Positions 48,307-60,170 of a stretch of 64,000 bases of DNA are shown one piece after another. Position numbers and translations under genes: made by a program. The number at the start of each line of letters is the position of its first letter. The stretch's first letter is position 1. Under the pieces are notes generated by a model. The model did no database searches. It saw nothing but the letters and a program-made list of their open reading frames with translations, and was not told the DNA's origin. The DNA comes from Pisaster brevispinus (taxonomy: Eukaryota; Echinodermata; Asteroidea; Forcipulatida; Asteriidae): NCBI GenBank assembly GCA_023634235.1, contig JAMKCF010000008.1, positions 22,500,500-22,564,499 of the forward strand, read 5' to 3'.

Positions 48307-48990
48307 CCGTTTACTGTTGCAATCTGGAAAAATGATGCATAGTCTGTCAGATAATGAGAATTTTGTGAGTTTAGTTATGGGTCCGAAAAACCAAAAAATC
48401 GACCATGCCGGCATGGTCAAAGTTTCAAGATTTTGGGTCAAATTTTGTTTGGCAATTTTATGGTTTTAAATGATAAAGAACGGACTCCTGAAGACAAGTT
48501 ACTGGTGCAGACTATTAAAATGATGCATAATTTTTCAGATATTGAGAATTTTGTGAGTTTAGTTATGGATCCCAAAACCCCAAAAATCATCAAGATTTTT
48601 GGTAAATTTTTTTTGCAATTTTATGGTTTCAAATGATAGAGCACAGACTCCTGAAGTCAGTTTACTGGTGCAGACTGGAAAAAATGCTTAGTTTGAGATA
48701 TTTCAGGAATTTTGTGAGTATAGTTTTGGGTCCGAAGAACCCAAAAATCAACCATACCGGCATGGTCAAAATTTCAAAATTTCGGTTTGAAATGTTTTTG
48801 GCCATTTTTTGATTCCAAATGATACAAAACAGATCCTGAAGACAGTTATCTGGTGCATACTGGAAAAACAATGCATATTTTGAAATATATCAGAATTTTG
48901 TAAGTTTAGTTTTGGGTACGAAGAACCAACAAAATAAACCATGCCAGCATGGTCAAAATTTCAAGATTTGGTTCCCAAATTTTTGAAATT

Positions 48991-51316
48991 TTTGTGTTCA
49001 TAAGTCTTGGTCTTATTTTTTGAAACTTCTTTACCACAGAATTCTGTGCATCTGGTGCTCAATGAAATGTATGGTTTTAATGGGTTGTAAAAGCAGATTA
49101 CCCATTAAGCAGTCCCATGAATTTTTGACAATAACCCCTGAAAAATGGAATTTATGAGCATGGAATGCTCCGGTGGATATTAACTTGAGAGCGCTCCGAC
49201 ATTTTTCCGGGTCAAATAAACCTTCCACCATATGCCAGATGGGAAAAATTTGGCAACATACATGTCATACAACTTGCTTTGGCCCATCGTACATTGCCTT
49301 AATGCGTAAAAGAAACAAACTTTTGCACATTAAACAGGTCCCAAAGTTTGTATATGCGTGAGACTTGCACAGTCCATAGTAAATATAGTTTTGATCTTGA
49401 TGTGCCATAATAATCAACACTAACTTCAGGCACAAATTTCAGCATGTGAACATAATATTGTCACTAATTTTAGGTTTTCAGTTACAGTTTTGTGGAATAT
49501 GACTTCATTTCAGAGTTATATAAAACAATACAAAAATGGTTCTTACATATTTAGTAAGCTTTCAGACTAAACAATGATGTTTTTAATCCTTAACAATCCT
49601 GTATTAAATACTGTTAAAATGAATGATTGAATAACTAGTTCAGTCATTTTCATCTTGTATTTTTGAATGACAAGGATGTTTGTTTTTGTCACAATGCATA
49701 TTACATTTTGCTTTTATTTTCACTTACATTTGGACAAAATGAGTTAGTCCAAAGTACATCTTACCTTTTGAACTAAATAGAGCAACCTTATTTGTATATT
49801 TTCCCAACTAGTTCTGACTCCCAAGTGGAATGTGATCAGGCCATGGACTTCCAATGTACCTCTTTGTTTGCATGTGACTTTTGGTAAAACACATTCTTTT
49901 GTTGTACATTGTATATCTGCACTTACTTTGGTTCTATAGTGTAGTTCTTTGGATAGGTACTGTATAAAATTTATAGGGGTTAACCTAGAATTACTAAGAG
50001 GATGGAAGTAACAATAAAGTAGCAGTTCTATCTGGGCTGCAGAACCTAGTTTGTAATTGTCTCCTTATTGTAGCATAATTAGTGTAGAAGGAAACAGTCC
50101 AATAATGAGTTAGATTATATAAGAGGGGTGCGGTTCAGTACAAAGAATTAGTGAAAACCAGCGAGGGAGTTACAGTATGTAGATGAAATGTGAGTTTCAG
50201 TGTGAACCAAAATCTAAGAGTGAGAGGTTGTGAGAGGGACTGCTAGCCACTGACCATCCGACAGTAGATTTGTGTGTCAGTTGACACAGATTACAGATGT
50301 CAAAGCCTTTGCCCAGTAGATACTGCAACTGGGGCAAATCAAAATCTGCATGCGGCATACTGGCCGTATATAGTACACATGTATGGAGGCAGCATGACGC
50401 AACCAGCACAACTTTATAGTGACGGACGTCGCATTGGAAATCCGTAAGTTCTGACCCTATACTCTTTGTAAGGGAACCTGCATTGATTAATTTGTGAACT
50501 AAATTTGCGTAAGCTCAAAGAGATGCGGAATTGCAGAATTGCTGAATTGCTGAATTGCTGAATTGCTACAGATAAAATTGTATGTTGAATCAATACCAAA
50601 AAAATGTGGAAGTGCATTGAAAGATGTATTATTCAAAGTAATTATCTTTTGCTGTGCAACCAAATCATGTATTTCCAATGTTTCGATAGTTTGGGTTGGT
50701 TACTTTAACTTATAGATGGCCGTTGATAACGGGAGAGTTTGACGGAAGAGAGGACAGATACCTACCGAGAGACGGGCTAAAGACTGTTAAACGGACTGGA
50801 GAGCCGTCATTGCCAGACTGAGTGTGCTAGGCAGAGAAAGAGCAGGCTCCAAGACAGAGAGCACAACTCGTAGTCTACTCCCCAAACCAATTACAGTTAT
50901 CGGCAGAGTATCATTTTTTTAAATGAACAATTACGTTTATGTATGAATGATGCGAGGTGCCAGCCAGTACAAACACGAACGTTAAAAACCGAGAGTAGTT
51001 TTATGTACTGTATGGGTTGCAGAGACAACCTTATTAAGTTGCATGGAAAGCTCCAAGTAACCGCGGCTCAGTTCATGTAACTACTAGAGCCAAGCAACTG
51101 TGAGAAAGTAGAAATAAGAAACGAGGGTGAATTAACTTTTGCTAAAGTTTCTTTTGAGCTGTTATTTTAAGTCATAGTTTATGTGTAAATATTTGTAATC
51201 ATTGAATAAATTTGTAAATTCATGTTTAAGAAGAAAAGGACAGGATTCTGGCATTGGAACTTATTTTCTATCTGTTTATTTTGACCCGGTACTGACAGTT
51301 TTATCATTTTGTGCAG
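48991..51316. other. No gene recognised
   Basis: AT-rich. The only repeat noted is (GAATTGCT)n at 50527-50566. The part just left of 51317 is intron or 5' region of the small PPPYY gene; no promoter is identifiable. Confidence 0.4.
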
Positions 51317-51400
51317 GTTTACCACTTTGTTCTGAACGAAGGCATAGAACTATCATGACTTCTCCTCAACCATACGGCCAGGCCATGCCAATGCAGCAGG
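51317..51400 (+). CDS. Exon 1 (visible) of small Pro/Gln-rich PPPYY protein
   Basis: Acceptor GTGCAG at 51311-51316, donor CAGG/GTGAGC, phase 1 out. A methionine at 51355 begins M-T-S-P-Q-P-Y-G-Q-A-M-P-M-Q-Q and continues in frame into 52268. The frame is also open upstream to the acceptor (L-P-L-C-S-E-R-R-H), so this may be either a 5' UTR/start exon or an internal coding exon. No domain is recognised. Confidence 0.5.
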
Positions 51401-52120
51401 GTGAGCTCAAACCATTGAGTTGCTGAAGAATTCCAAACCTAGGCCTGTGATTTCTCAGGCTTTTTCCTGGTTTCAGGATTTTCCATTGACCTCCCTTGGG
51501 CTTCAGAGTTTCTTGAAAGAGGCAAACTTGCAAACATTTTGTTTAATCACAGGATGTGGCAAATATTGTACACATGGTCATTTTATATGATGGCCACACA
51601 CAGGCTCAAACCTTTAACCTCCATGAGTGTGTGCTCATCTTGTGTTGATGAACATGACCATATGTACACAGTGTAAGCTACATCCTGTGATTAGTGTCGC
51701 AGCAAAAAGTTACAAAGTCAAACCAGAACTGATAAGAATAAAGTCATTAGTGTAGTTAGCTCCGCCTTGAACAAAAGGATCAAGGCGCAATAACGAATAG
51801 TCATTCACATTGTACTGTATGTACAAGCTCATATACCCACAAACAGTTTATGTATACAGTACATAAGCACATGTCTGTAACAGTGTATCCGAGCAGCAAG
51901 CATGGGGTGTGCTGTGTGCGGGGCAAAATGTGACTTTAATCATTCCATGCAGCTGACATGCCTTGATCAAGGCTACAGTTCATCAAGCCTTCCTTAAGCA
52001 TTCCTGAAACCATCTCAACTCCTTAGGCATATTCAGCACTGGCAACCAAATTGGTGTTCAGCCTGCAAGTCAAGCAATAAACCACAAATGAAACTGACTG
52101 GTTAAGTTTTCAATAGTTTT

Positions 52121-52196
52121 TGGGTTGAACAAAGAAAACTTGACTAGAGCCGGACTTGAACCTGAGACCTCCGCATTAACAGTCTTGCACTAAAGA
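52121..52196 (-). repeat. tRNA-derived SINE fragment (Asn-like family)
   Basis: The minus strand reads GTTAATGCGGAGGTCTCAGG, TTCAAGTCC (B-box-like), then TTTTCTTTGTTCAACCC, the family tail. It lies in the intron just before the 52268 exon. Confidence 0.6.
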
Positions 52197-52267
52197 GCAA
52201 GAGGAATCCGCCCCTTTATTGAATACTCAAATGACAGACAAGTCGTAACATCTTTTTCCCTCTTCAG

Positions 52268-52461
52268 CCTACATTCAGCAGCCTGGACATCCCCAACAGA
52301 TGCAGGGCTATGCCATTTCACCGCCGCAGGCCTACCATGCTCCACCCTCCAACATGGCGCCCCAGCTTGCCTTATGTGGGAACCAATACCCCGCAGTTCC
52401 GCCTCCGTACTACCAGTTAGAGGAAAAGCCGGGAACCACCTTGCCTGAACCTCAGGCATAA
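52268..52461 (+). CDS. Terminal exon of small Pro/Gln-rich PPPYY protein
   Basis: Acceptor TCTTCAG; with the preceding phase-1 base it encodes A-Y-I-Q-Q-P-G-H-P-Q-Q-M-Q-G-Y, a Pro/Tyr-rich middle, then V-P-P-P-Y-Y-Q and ends at TAA (52459-52461). PPxY motifs are ligands for WW domains (for example NEDD4-type ligases and YAP). The C-terminal PPPYY followed by a charged E-E-K recalls WBP2-type tails, but no GRAM domain is visible, so I do not assign it. If 51355 is the start the protein is about 80 residues. This is the only gene in the window without an obvious lesion. Confidence 0.6.
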
Positions 52462-52868
52462 AGATGGACTGTCAAGAGATAGCCATAGGGGGGGCAGCAG
52501 ACTGACAACAGGTAGCACGAGTAACCTTGCAACTCAAAAATTCATATCAAGCAAAACGAGTGACGTATTCACAATTTTTAAAACTAATTAACATGATTAT
52601 GCAGGGGTGTGGGGCAGACATGAAGAAAAAATGTTAAGAACATACCTCCCAAGAAGTAGTTCAGCTTAGAAGAAAAGGTTTCCAATGTAAATGGTATGGA
52701 ATTTAAACCTGTTTGAGTACTCAGTATGAACAAGTATTAAATCTAGTGGCTTGTTATTTTGACCAAATCAGAATCCTTTCACCCAACACTTACAAAAAGT
52801 ATACAGAAAAACACGTATGGTTTTTAATCGTTTTTTAAAAAGGTTTTTAACAGACTTTAAATAGAGTA

Positions 52869-53000
52869 AGATATTGACTAATAGGGAGACCGCCAACATA
52901 GGGCTGGATAGCTCAGTTGGTAGAGCGCCGGTACGTTAATCTGGAGGTCGTTGGTTCAAGTCCCGCTCCAGTCAATTTTTCTTTGTTCAAACCCAAATTA
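52869..53000 (+). repeat. tRNA-derived SINE with Asn-like head
   Basis: 52902-52973 folds as a tRNA: GGCTGGA can pair with TCCAGTC (one G-T), then GCTCAGTTGGTAGAGC D arm, an anticodon loop containing GTT (Asn), and GGTTCAAGTCC T arm. Shared upstream (GATATTGACTAATAGGGAGA) and downstream (ATTTTTCTTTGTTCAAACCC) sequence with other copies marks it as a SINE, not a tRNA gene. Confidence 0.7.
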
Positions 53001-53196
53001 TTTAAATAGAGTAATGAGTGTAATTTTGTGTGTGGACTTTTCAAAACAGAGGATCGGGGGTGGGGAAAATGTTTGTGTTTGGATTGTTTTTGACCTGAAA
53101 TGTAAGTTAAACCACGTCACACCATAACAAATTAAAGTGTTGTTGCTGTCCTGTTGGACAGGTTGTTAAAAACTAACCTTGCCTAGGTCAGCTTGT

Positions 53197-53489
53197 GTAA
53201 ACTAACTAGGGACGATCACACATGGTTTAACACCACTAAACCATGTAACGTTGGATGGTTTCAGTTTACCATCGAGAGTAAACTAACTAGGGATGATCAC
53301 ACATGGTTTAACACCACTAAACCATGTCAAGTGGGCCGGTTTCAGTTTACCAACGAGGTAAACTAACTAGGGACGACCACACATGGTTTAACACCACTAA
53401 ACCATGTCGAGTGGGCCGGTTTCAGTTTACCAACGAGAGTAAACTAACTAGGGATGACCACACTTGGTTTAACACCACTAAACCAATTC
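53197..53489 (+). repeat. 81-bp minisatellite, 3.6 copies
   Basis: GTAAACTAACTAGGG begins copies at 53197, 53278, 53358 and 53439. Each copy holds the inverted pair TGGTTTA...TAAACCA around ACACCAC. Confidence 0.85.
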
Positions 53490-53580
53490 ACCTGATGTCA
53501 TTATCACAATCATCTTGGTTGCTCCATTCTGGGTGTCAATGTCCTTGTGTTCTACAGTGTATAGTGTAGTGCCAATTCCA

Positions 53581-53744
53581 GGGCCAAATTTAATAAAGCT
53601 GCTTGATTTTCTGCTAAGCAAAAAGAAGCAGTCATAAATGGTACATGTGGAATGCTATTTTGGCTGGTCACCTTATTCTTGAAAGCATGATGTTATTGTT
53701 CTTAGCTACTTTTTGCACTTAAGCAGCTCTATGAAATTTGGCCC
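53581..53744. mobile_element. Copy of the GGGCC MITE inside a dispersed element
   Basis: GGGCCAAATTTAATAAAGCTGC at the left pairs with GCAGCTCTATGAAATTTGGCCC at the right. It interrupts the element at 53482-53853, whose uninterrupted relative is at 38670. Confidence 0.7.
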
Positions 53745-53890
53745 AGGCGACGGCGTTTACATGCTTACCTTAAATTTTTACTTCCATTTTGACTCCCAAA
53801 ATGTGAGCATGGCCAACAGTAACCATGAGTGACATTGGTGTAAGGGGTCAATTCATGGGTTAATATGATTCGACCATTCCATTAACAACA

Positions 53891-54004
53891 GGACCCAATT
53901 TCGTAACTCTGCTTACCACAGAACTGTTTGCTTGTTAACAAATGGCCCATCTTTAAGCACTGTAAGCATGGATTTCTGTAGAAAGAGGCACCGTGAAATT
54001 GGGC
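53891..54004. repeat. Short diverged relative of the GGGCC MITE
   Basis: Ends GGACCCAATTTCGTAACTC and CCGTGAAATTGGGC are an imperfect inverted pair resembling the 6488 element's ends. The interior is different or deleted. Confidence 0.4.
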
Positions 54005-54238
54005 ACTTGGCAAGTGGTAAATGCCCAGTTATGAAAGAAGTATTCAGTTACAATTGAAGGGTGATTACCTCCATGCCCTGGTTTTTGCCTCGGTGGATCT
54101 TGAAATGTTCTTGAACAAATTGTTCATTTCTCTCATAGAGGTGCCCTTTTTGACAGAGGAAGAACTGTGTTGCCCTCAAGAACAAAGTAGCAGGCTTGTG
54201 TGTGTGTGTGGGTAGGTATTCACAATCAAACCAGGAAC

Positions 54239-54629
54239 CAGGGCTTGAGTTTGAGAAGAAAATCCTAAACACTGCGGGGCTTGTACCTCAAAACTTTTAC
54301 TGGACTAGAAATTTGTTTACAAGACCAGAACAAAAACGAGAAAAAAGTTATTTTCACAGTTTAAACTGTTTTATTTGTACAGACACTGAGAGAAAATTTA
54401 TCTCATTTGTCTTTTTATCTAGGTAAGTAATTTTCAATACTCAACAGCAGTGAAACATATTTATCAGCCTCAAAGTCAACATTTGAACATTACTTTTAAA
54501 AAAAGAAGACAATTCACTGTGTAGTATCAATAATTATTCAATTGAAAAACACAAGTCTTTAATTTACTGTCCCACAAAGCTAAAATCACTGGCCTGGGGC
54601 CTGCGTTCTAGTGTTAATTTTGAGCCCTG
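54239..54629 (+). mobile_element. Copy of the CAGGGCTCGAA MITE
   Basis: CAGGGCTTGAGTTTGAG at the left and TTTTGAGCCCTG at the right. The interior GTACCTCAAAACTTTTACTGGA is nearly the same as in the 1489 element. Confidence 0.7.
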
Positions 54630-56030
54630 GGGACCTATAACAAAAGAGGACAATTGGGTTCCTGCTTGGGTAAAGATCCCCAGTTGGAAAGTGTGTATAA
54701 AACTAAAGAGGGACAACAGGAGGTTGCCGGTTGCAGGTGTTTACACACTTGTGTGTCGGGGGGCGGGGGGTGGGGAGAGGGGGTTGTCTACCCATCATTG
54801 GAACCGAAAACATTAACAACTATTGACTACTTTTTTTGCAGTATTCAGTGCTGTAGGCGAGTCCATGTTGCCCGAGTCCGAGGCACAGTGCCCCCCCCCC
54901 CCCCGAGGGGGAGCCCTCCAGCACTAGTCATATTGATTGACACACACCTTTGTATACAACTTGTGTAATATATTCTTAAGAACTGTTTTGTGACTACAAT
55001 TGTCCAAAAAGTATGAAGTTTAAACTTTACCGAGGAGTTTGAGCTCATATGTTCACCAGTACTTTTTCAGTTGCTTTTAGCAAGACACAATTTCTTTTGT
55101 AGCCATTTGACAACATTTTGACAAATCAACAGTGTAATTTTAATTAGTTATAATATGTCAGACTATATATAGACTATATATAAATATATTCAGTTGTTAT
55201 AGCATATAAACTGTTAGGGTGACACATCAAGGCCTGGAGCAGGTTTCACAATAAGCTAAGATTGATCTTAACTGTGTATCAATCTCAGTTGCCAAGCAAA
55301 GTGTCGTAAAACAAATCACTTTACTGTAATTCTTGTCAAAACATCTTAAGATGAATCTAAGTACTTTGTGAAATCATAGAGAAAGGACCACGGAAGGACT
55401 TTCTCTATGGTGAAATCAAGCTCTGGAATTCTACCTTGAAATGAGCACGGCAATTTTCAGTTTGCAAAGGGCATTCCCAACAATATTAAAGTCTATTGGA
55501 AATTTTTAGGCATCAAGGCCAAGACCAGGGCAACACTGAAGGCCTCGCGCTTTGTGGCCTCTATGAAAAGCCCGGCTCATACTTTCTGTGAGTACGATTT
55601 CTCAAGAGTTGAGCTGTGCTCTTGCAAAACATTCGCAGCGAAAACAGAGTTGTGACGCAAACATTTGGAAGTATGAACCAGGCTTAATTCCTGGCATGCA
55701 CATATTCTTCCTGTAGTTCAACAAGAGTTTAAAGGTTATATTTGTTTAAAGGTTGTAGTTTAAAGGTTTATTATCCCAATGTTTGACTATGATTCCATTT
55801 ATACATGGTTTTGCTTTTTAGCTGTTGACACATTCCGACTTTATTCATTAAACACGGCACTGTTATAAAAGTTGTCCCGTTTCTTATGATATTTGATTAA
55901 TTTATATTCGTACCAAAGAGGCGTGTTCGTATGGCTGAACCAATTGAGTGTGGGTTCGATTGCGAGTGTCCTTGAGCTAGGCACTTCCTTGAGCTAGGCA
56001 CTTGACACTATTGAGTCCTATGAAACATGC
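54630..56030. other. No gene recognised
   Basis: Homopolymer C and G runs (about 54760 and 54890) and ordinary AT-rich sequence. No exon is seen. Confidence 0.4.
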
Positions 56031-56208
56031 TAATAGACCTTTTGCATTGGCGTCATACAGCCGCCATTTAGAGGTAAACCGATGACGAAACAATGGAAAT
56101 GCACAGTTTTGTATGCGTGGTGCTCAGGATTGACCGATGAACAACCTCCATTTGACCTCTAGGCGAGGGCGCCCATCTCAAATGACGTCATGTGCATCAG
56201 GTCTATTA
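56031..56208. mobile_element. 178-bp MITE with TAATAGACCT ends
   Basis: Perfect 10-bp terminal inverted repeats (TAATAGACCT and AGGTCTATTA). The interior has GGCGTCATACAGCCGCC near the left and AAATGACGTCATGTGCAT near the right. A second copy lies at about 61995-62168. Confidence 0.65.
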
Positions 56209-57030
56209 CACTTACTCGTGCGAACAGACAGTTGTTGGTAGGACTTTGTCAGTTGTGGGGGATTGTTGCCCCCCCCCCCCCCTGGCTACCCCGCTGTACT
56301 CTAATTCCGACAGACCTTAACCCTAACCCTTATGTATAAGAGGGGGGTTATCGCGGGAAGATTTTTTAATGACTACTTTTCAAGTGAAAATGGTGTAGTT
56401 TTTATAGTAAATTTGCTTGCAGGTCTTTTTTATGCACTAGTTTAATTAGTTTGGCTGAGCTAATTAGTGAACCAATTTGACTGGGTGCCTACGGATGATG
56501 GTTTGGGATATAAGGAAGACAGTAATGAAAAGATTAAGGAATTGCGAATTCCTTTCTGTCTGTCAAAGCCGGTCGTTGACAAGGTTTTAACAAATTTGGT
56601 GCTAGCACCAAATTTGTGCCAGCACCATTTGGTGCCGGCACTAAAGTTAGTGCTGACTTGAGTCTGGTCTTCTTCATCACAAACAAGGAATCCGCACAAA
56701 AAGCAAGTTTGTAAACTAAAGGTAGTAAGTTCTCATTCTAAATTTCGATATTATTGTAACTTATAAGCAATCGTTTTAAAGAATGCGATGAGATATACAT
56801 TTAAATGTTAAACACTATTTTGCTGGGGGTTTCTCTGACCATAGGAACTAGGAACTCATCGCTCTGAAGTATGACTCTGATGTCTTTTTGATGATGTCTC
56901 GGCTCTTTCGCTGGCTGGCTCTGCCCCATTTTTGTTGGCTCATTTAAATTCTATCTCTTCAAGGTTCTTGTTTTCCAAACAGCACACACAGTACACAGTA
57001 CAGAGTACAAGTTTTTTTTCCCCCTATCGA
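56209..57030. other. No gene; one local duplication
   Basis: 56510-56690 (GGTCGTTGACAAGGTTTT and inverted GGTGCTAGCACC/GGTGCCGGCAC words) resembles 57600-57715 on the other side of the minisatellite. No exon is seen. Confidence 0.4.
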
Positions 57031-57476
57031 AAGCCTGCATTTTGAAAAAATCCTTAACTTTGTATTTTTAAAACGGCGGACTGGAATAAACAAGTTAAAT
57101 TTGTTTTTCTATGCCTAAACAAGGAAAGCCTGCGTTTCGAAAATACCCTACAGTGGGTATTTTCGAAACGGCGGACGAATTACCAGGTTTTTAGGTCTTT
57201 CAAAGCCTGAAGAGGAAAAGCTTGCGTTTCGAAAATGCCCGATTTGGGTATTTTCGAAACGGCGGATCAAAATGACCAGGCTCTGTGGTTTTTCACAAAG
57301 CCTGAAGAAGGAAAGCCTGCGTTTCGAAAATACCCATCAGGGTTATTTCGAAACGGTGGACTGTAATTGCCAGGCTTTTAGGTTTTTCAAAGCCTGAAAA
57401 GGGTAAGCCTGCGTTTCGAACATACTCTAAAGTGGGTGTTTTCGAAACGGTGGACTGGAATTTCCAGGCTTTTACA
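57031..57476 (+). repeat. ~94-bp minisatellite with hairpin, 5 copies
   Basis: Copies start at 57031, 57125, 57218, 57313 and 57405. Each contains GCGTTTCGAAAATACCC and its near inverse GGGTATTTTCGAAACGG, then GGACT and CCAGGCTTTTAGG. The inverted halves are conserved while the loop varies. It lies about 400 bp upstream of the putative DDX54 start. Confidence 0.85.
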
Positions 57477-57862
57477 AAAAAATTCAAATCCCAAACAACT
57501 TCATGTATTTTGTGAAACAATTATTTAATCGGGACGCATTTGGATTATGATTTGGGATGTACGAAAGACATGCAATTGCGAGTAGAAACAATTTAAGATT
57601 TGACGATTTTACAGGTTCAGGGTTACCTTCGCACTGTCAATGACGGTCGTTAACAAGGTTTTTGAAATTTTTCTGCTGGCACTAAATGTAGTGCCGACTT
57701 CAGTCTGGTCTGTGTGGGCCTTTGTAGACACAATCACAGACCGCAGATCGACTGAAAACCTGCCGTAGATTTTCAACTTTCAAAATTTATAATGATCCGT
57801 CTGGAATCCTTTATTGACATTAAATACACGTTAAGCATAAAGTATTGCTGTAAGTGTAAGTC

Positions 57863-58018
57863 ATGGGCAAACAGAATAAAGGCAGGCCTGCCAGGCGCTA
57901 TGAAACCAATGGGAAGAAAGACGCCGACGTTAAACCAAAACAAATTGATGACAGTGGAATGGAATCACGAATGGAGTCGGATATGGAGACGGACACGGTT
58001 GCTCCCACAGAGAGACAG
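57863..58018 (+). CDS. DDX54: Putative first coding exon of the DDX54-like gene
   Basis: The ATG in GTCATGGGC starts 52 open codons: basic (G-K-Q-N-K-G-R-P-A-R-R) then acidic (M-E-S-D-M-E-T-D-T), ending at donor CAG/GTAAAA. A basic-then-acidic leader is compatible with DDX54, but this part is poorly conserved in the family. Its phase-0 end does not fit the 60045 exon, so an intervening exon is needed or lost. Confidence 0.45.
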
Positions 58019-59346
58019 GTAAAATTATATCACCAGCACTTGGTACTATTTATTACTTATTCCTACAATGACCAGTGGTCATATACATAACTAGTATTTA
58101 GGCAGTGTACATATGTGAAAGATTAAGAACAATCGTATTCAGCTAACCCGTTTTTAACCAGCTTTCACTTTTATTATAATTATATAAAAATTCTAAAATA
58201 GAATTAGTATTTAAAAAAAGACCCCAGGCATACCGGGCCGGCTAACTGGGGCGCTGTACTCCTTTAAAAATGTTTTTAACAACTTCGGTAGTTCGATGGA
58301 AGATGTCAAAAATTTGTTGAAGAGATATACTTGCAATTAATGACTGAACAGTGGACGTCAAATGTTCATGACATTAGGTAGCTATGGCCTAAGTTGCCCC
58401 TAGCAAAGCCACCCCCTGACGACAGAGTCGCCCCCGACAAAGCTGCCCCGTGTTAAAGTTTGAGTAATAAAGTCATTTTACAAAGTGACTATGCAATTTT
58501 TTTTTTTAGGCCTGACGTTTCAACTTTTGTTTCGAGTCTTTCATGAAGGCTTTTGCTTTAGCTTCCAAGAGAGGCTCCAAGTTTAATCTGCTAGAGTTGT
58601 TAACAAGTTGGTAAAAAACAATGGGGTGCCTACCCTTAATTAAAAGTAAATAATAAACAAGTTAAAAAAAAGGTACAAAATTTAATGAAATTTTAAACAC
58701 AAACTATGTTCCATGAACGTACACCAAAACCAAGTAATACATTTTATTGCAACCTTTGTGGGAGGGGGTCTATCTGCGTTGGATGGTAAAATTTTAATGT
58801 TTCTTGTTTTTTATCACTTTAACAGCCCCGAAGGACTTCATCATCCAGGAGATCCTAAACAGGTCCATTCCACATATCTTAGATGGGGGGGGGGGGGGTT
58901 AGTTTCCAGAGTTGTGTAAAAAAAAAATTATGGGCTGTGAAATGTTTTCCTTGCATACAAATGTACACAAAATCTGGTATACCAGTGCACATAATCACAG
59001 AGCTACACAGATCTAACCCTCTGATAAGTGAAACAATCTGTTCAGCTGTCTCTTCTCTGTATGCTTGGCTTGTCAAGTCTTGTCAACTGGTTGTTGAAGG
59101 CCACCACTCAATCAGTGCAATGAATTGAGCAATTTTTAGCCAATAGGGCGAGGCGTTTCTTTCTGCAATCACACAAAATTTGGGGATGCAAAAGCAAAGG
59201 CCCTTAGTTCTGGCAACAAGTACTTTCAGGACTCCTTGGAAAGATGACTGAAAACAACAAAAGAAGTAAATAAAGTAAATACACATTTCCTATCACCCCA
59301 AAACATTGTGGCTTATTACTTGATATTTATTATCAAATAGTCGCAT
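58019..59346. other. Intron-like; no firm exon
   Basis: A short candidate exon at 58826-58861 (AACAG acceptor; one frame reads P-K-D-F-I-I-Q-E-I-L-N) has only a weak donor. The rest is AT-rich with a G-run at 58886. Confidence 0.35.
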
Positions 59347-59597
59347 CCCCTTAAGGTGATCCCATCATGGGTGCCGCTTCCCAGGTTGTATCATAAACTT
59401 GAGTGTGATCCCTGGCTGCACGGCAGCTAACAGTTGAATGGCTTCTGACTGGCACCCCCGAACAAAGATATTGACTTATAGGGAGACCGCCAACATATGA
59501 CTGGATAGCTCAGTTGGTAGAGTGCCGGTAGTTAATCCGGAGGTCGTTGGTTCAAGTCCCGCTCCAGTCAATTTTTCTTTGTTCAAACCCAAATTAC
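59347..59597 (+). repeat. Long tRNA-derived SINE copy
   Basis: Starts CCCCTTAAGGTGATCCC, continues CTGGCACCCCCGAACAAAGA and GGGAGACCGCCAACATA. The tRNA-like head is at 59499-59569 (GACTGGA pairs perfectly with TCCAGTC). It ends with the TTTTTCTTTGTTCAAACCC tail. It shares its full structure with 60560-60812. Confidence 0.75.
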
Positions 59598-60044
59598 CCC
59601 AATAAAGTAGGGGGCGACTTTTTCGGTGGGCGACTCTATCATTTTACGACTTTGCTAGGGGGCGACTTTCTAGTGGCCGACTTTTCTGGGGGGCGAGATG
59701 ACTGGTTTCCAAGAGTGTTATGGCTCTTTTTAACATAGGTCTTGTCATACTCATAGTCGTAATGGTGACTATGATAATACCAAAGTTAAAAGAGAGCCAT
59801 AACAACAGTCCAACAAGTTTGGCTACAGTACATGTACATCATACATGTTCATGTCATACAAGTTGCTGCTGATACATACACAGTTTACCGAAGTTACAAT
59901 AATTGAAAAACTGCCAATGGACAGCATGTTCTATGTACAAACTATTTAGTTTTTCAGTGAAACTCAAAATATCATAATTGTGTACAACACTAGTCAAGAG
60001 TAAAGAATTCAAATTCTTGTTCTTACACCCCCCCCCCCCCCCAG

Positions 60045-60170
60045 CCTGGAAGAGTGTCATTAGTTTTCCCAAGCTAGACGGTTACACTTCAGATGCAGAG
60101 CCCGATACAAGAGAACTTGTTAAACAGATGAACAGGAAGAAGAAGAAGTCTGGAGGTTTCCAGTCGATGG
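60045..60170 (+). CDS. DDX54: DDX54-like exon, acidic/basic leader
   Basis: A C-rich acceptor (CCCCCAG) leads into [22 protein letters not shown]. It ends [12 protein letters not shown] at donor ATGG/GTGAGA, phase 1. The conserved S-D-x-E-P-D-T-R-E and S-G-G-F-Q-S-M-G blocks are diagnostic of DDX54. Intact. Confidence 0.85.

Larger units (their letters stand above)
40149..48990 (+). repeat. ~187-bp satellite array with palindromic core
   Basis: About 45-48 tandem units. A typical unit holds TTTCAAGATTTTGGGTCAAA, TTTTATGGTTTCAAATGATA, GGACTCCTGAAGACAGTTTA, TTGTGAGTTTAGTTATGGGT, and the perfect 18-bp palindrome GACCATGCCGGCATGGTC. Units vary more at the left and right ends (40.1-41.2 and 48.4-49 kb) than in the middle, as in arrays homogenised by unequal exchange. 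The many 60-130-codon open frames on both strands are shared by all units and are not genes. Confidence 0.85.

Noticed and set aside
40334..48636. Dozens of 60-130-codon frames on both strands sharing M-G-P-K-N-Q-K-I-D-H-A-G
   Set aside because: They are translations of the 187-bp satellite, present in several frames and both strands, and they run across unit boundaries.
52902..52973. A functional tRNA-Asn gene
   Set aside because: Although it folds well, the same upstream and downstream sequence surrounds other tRNA-like copies, as in a SINE. The copy at 59499 has a base lost in the anticodon region.
58826..58861. A short DDX54 exon reading P-K-D-F-I-I-Q-E-I-L-N
   Set aside because: The donor GTCCAT is weak, the phases do not fit the neighbouring exons, and I cannot match the peptide to DDX54.
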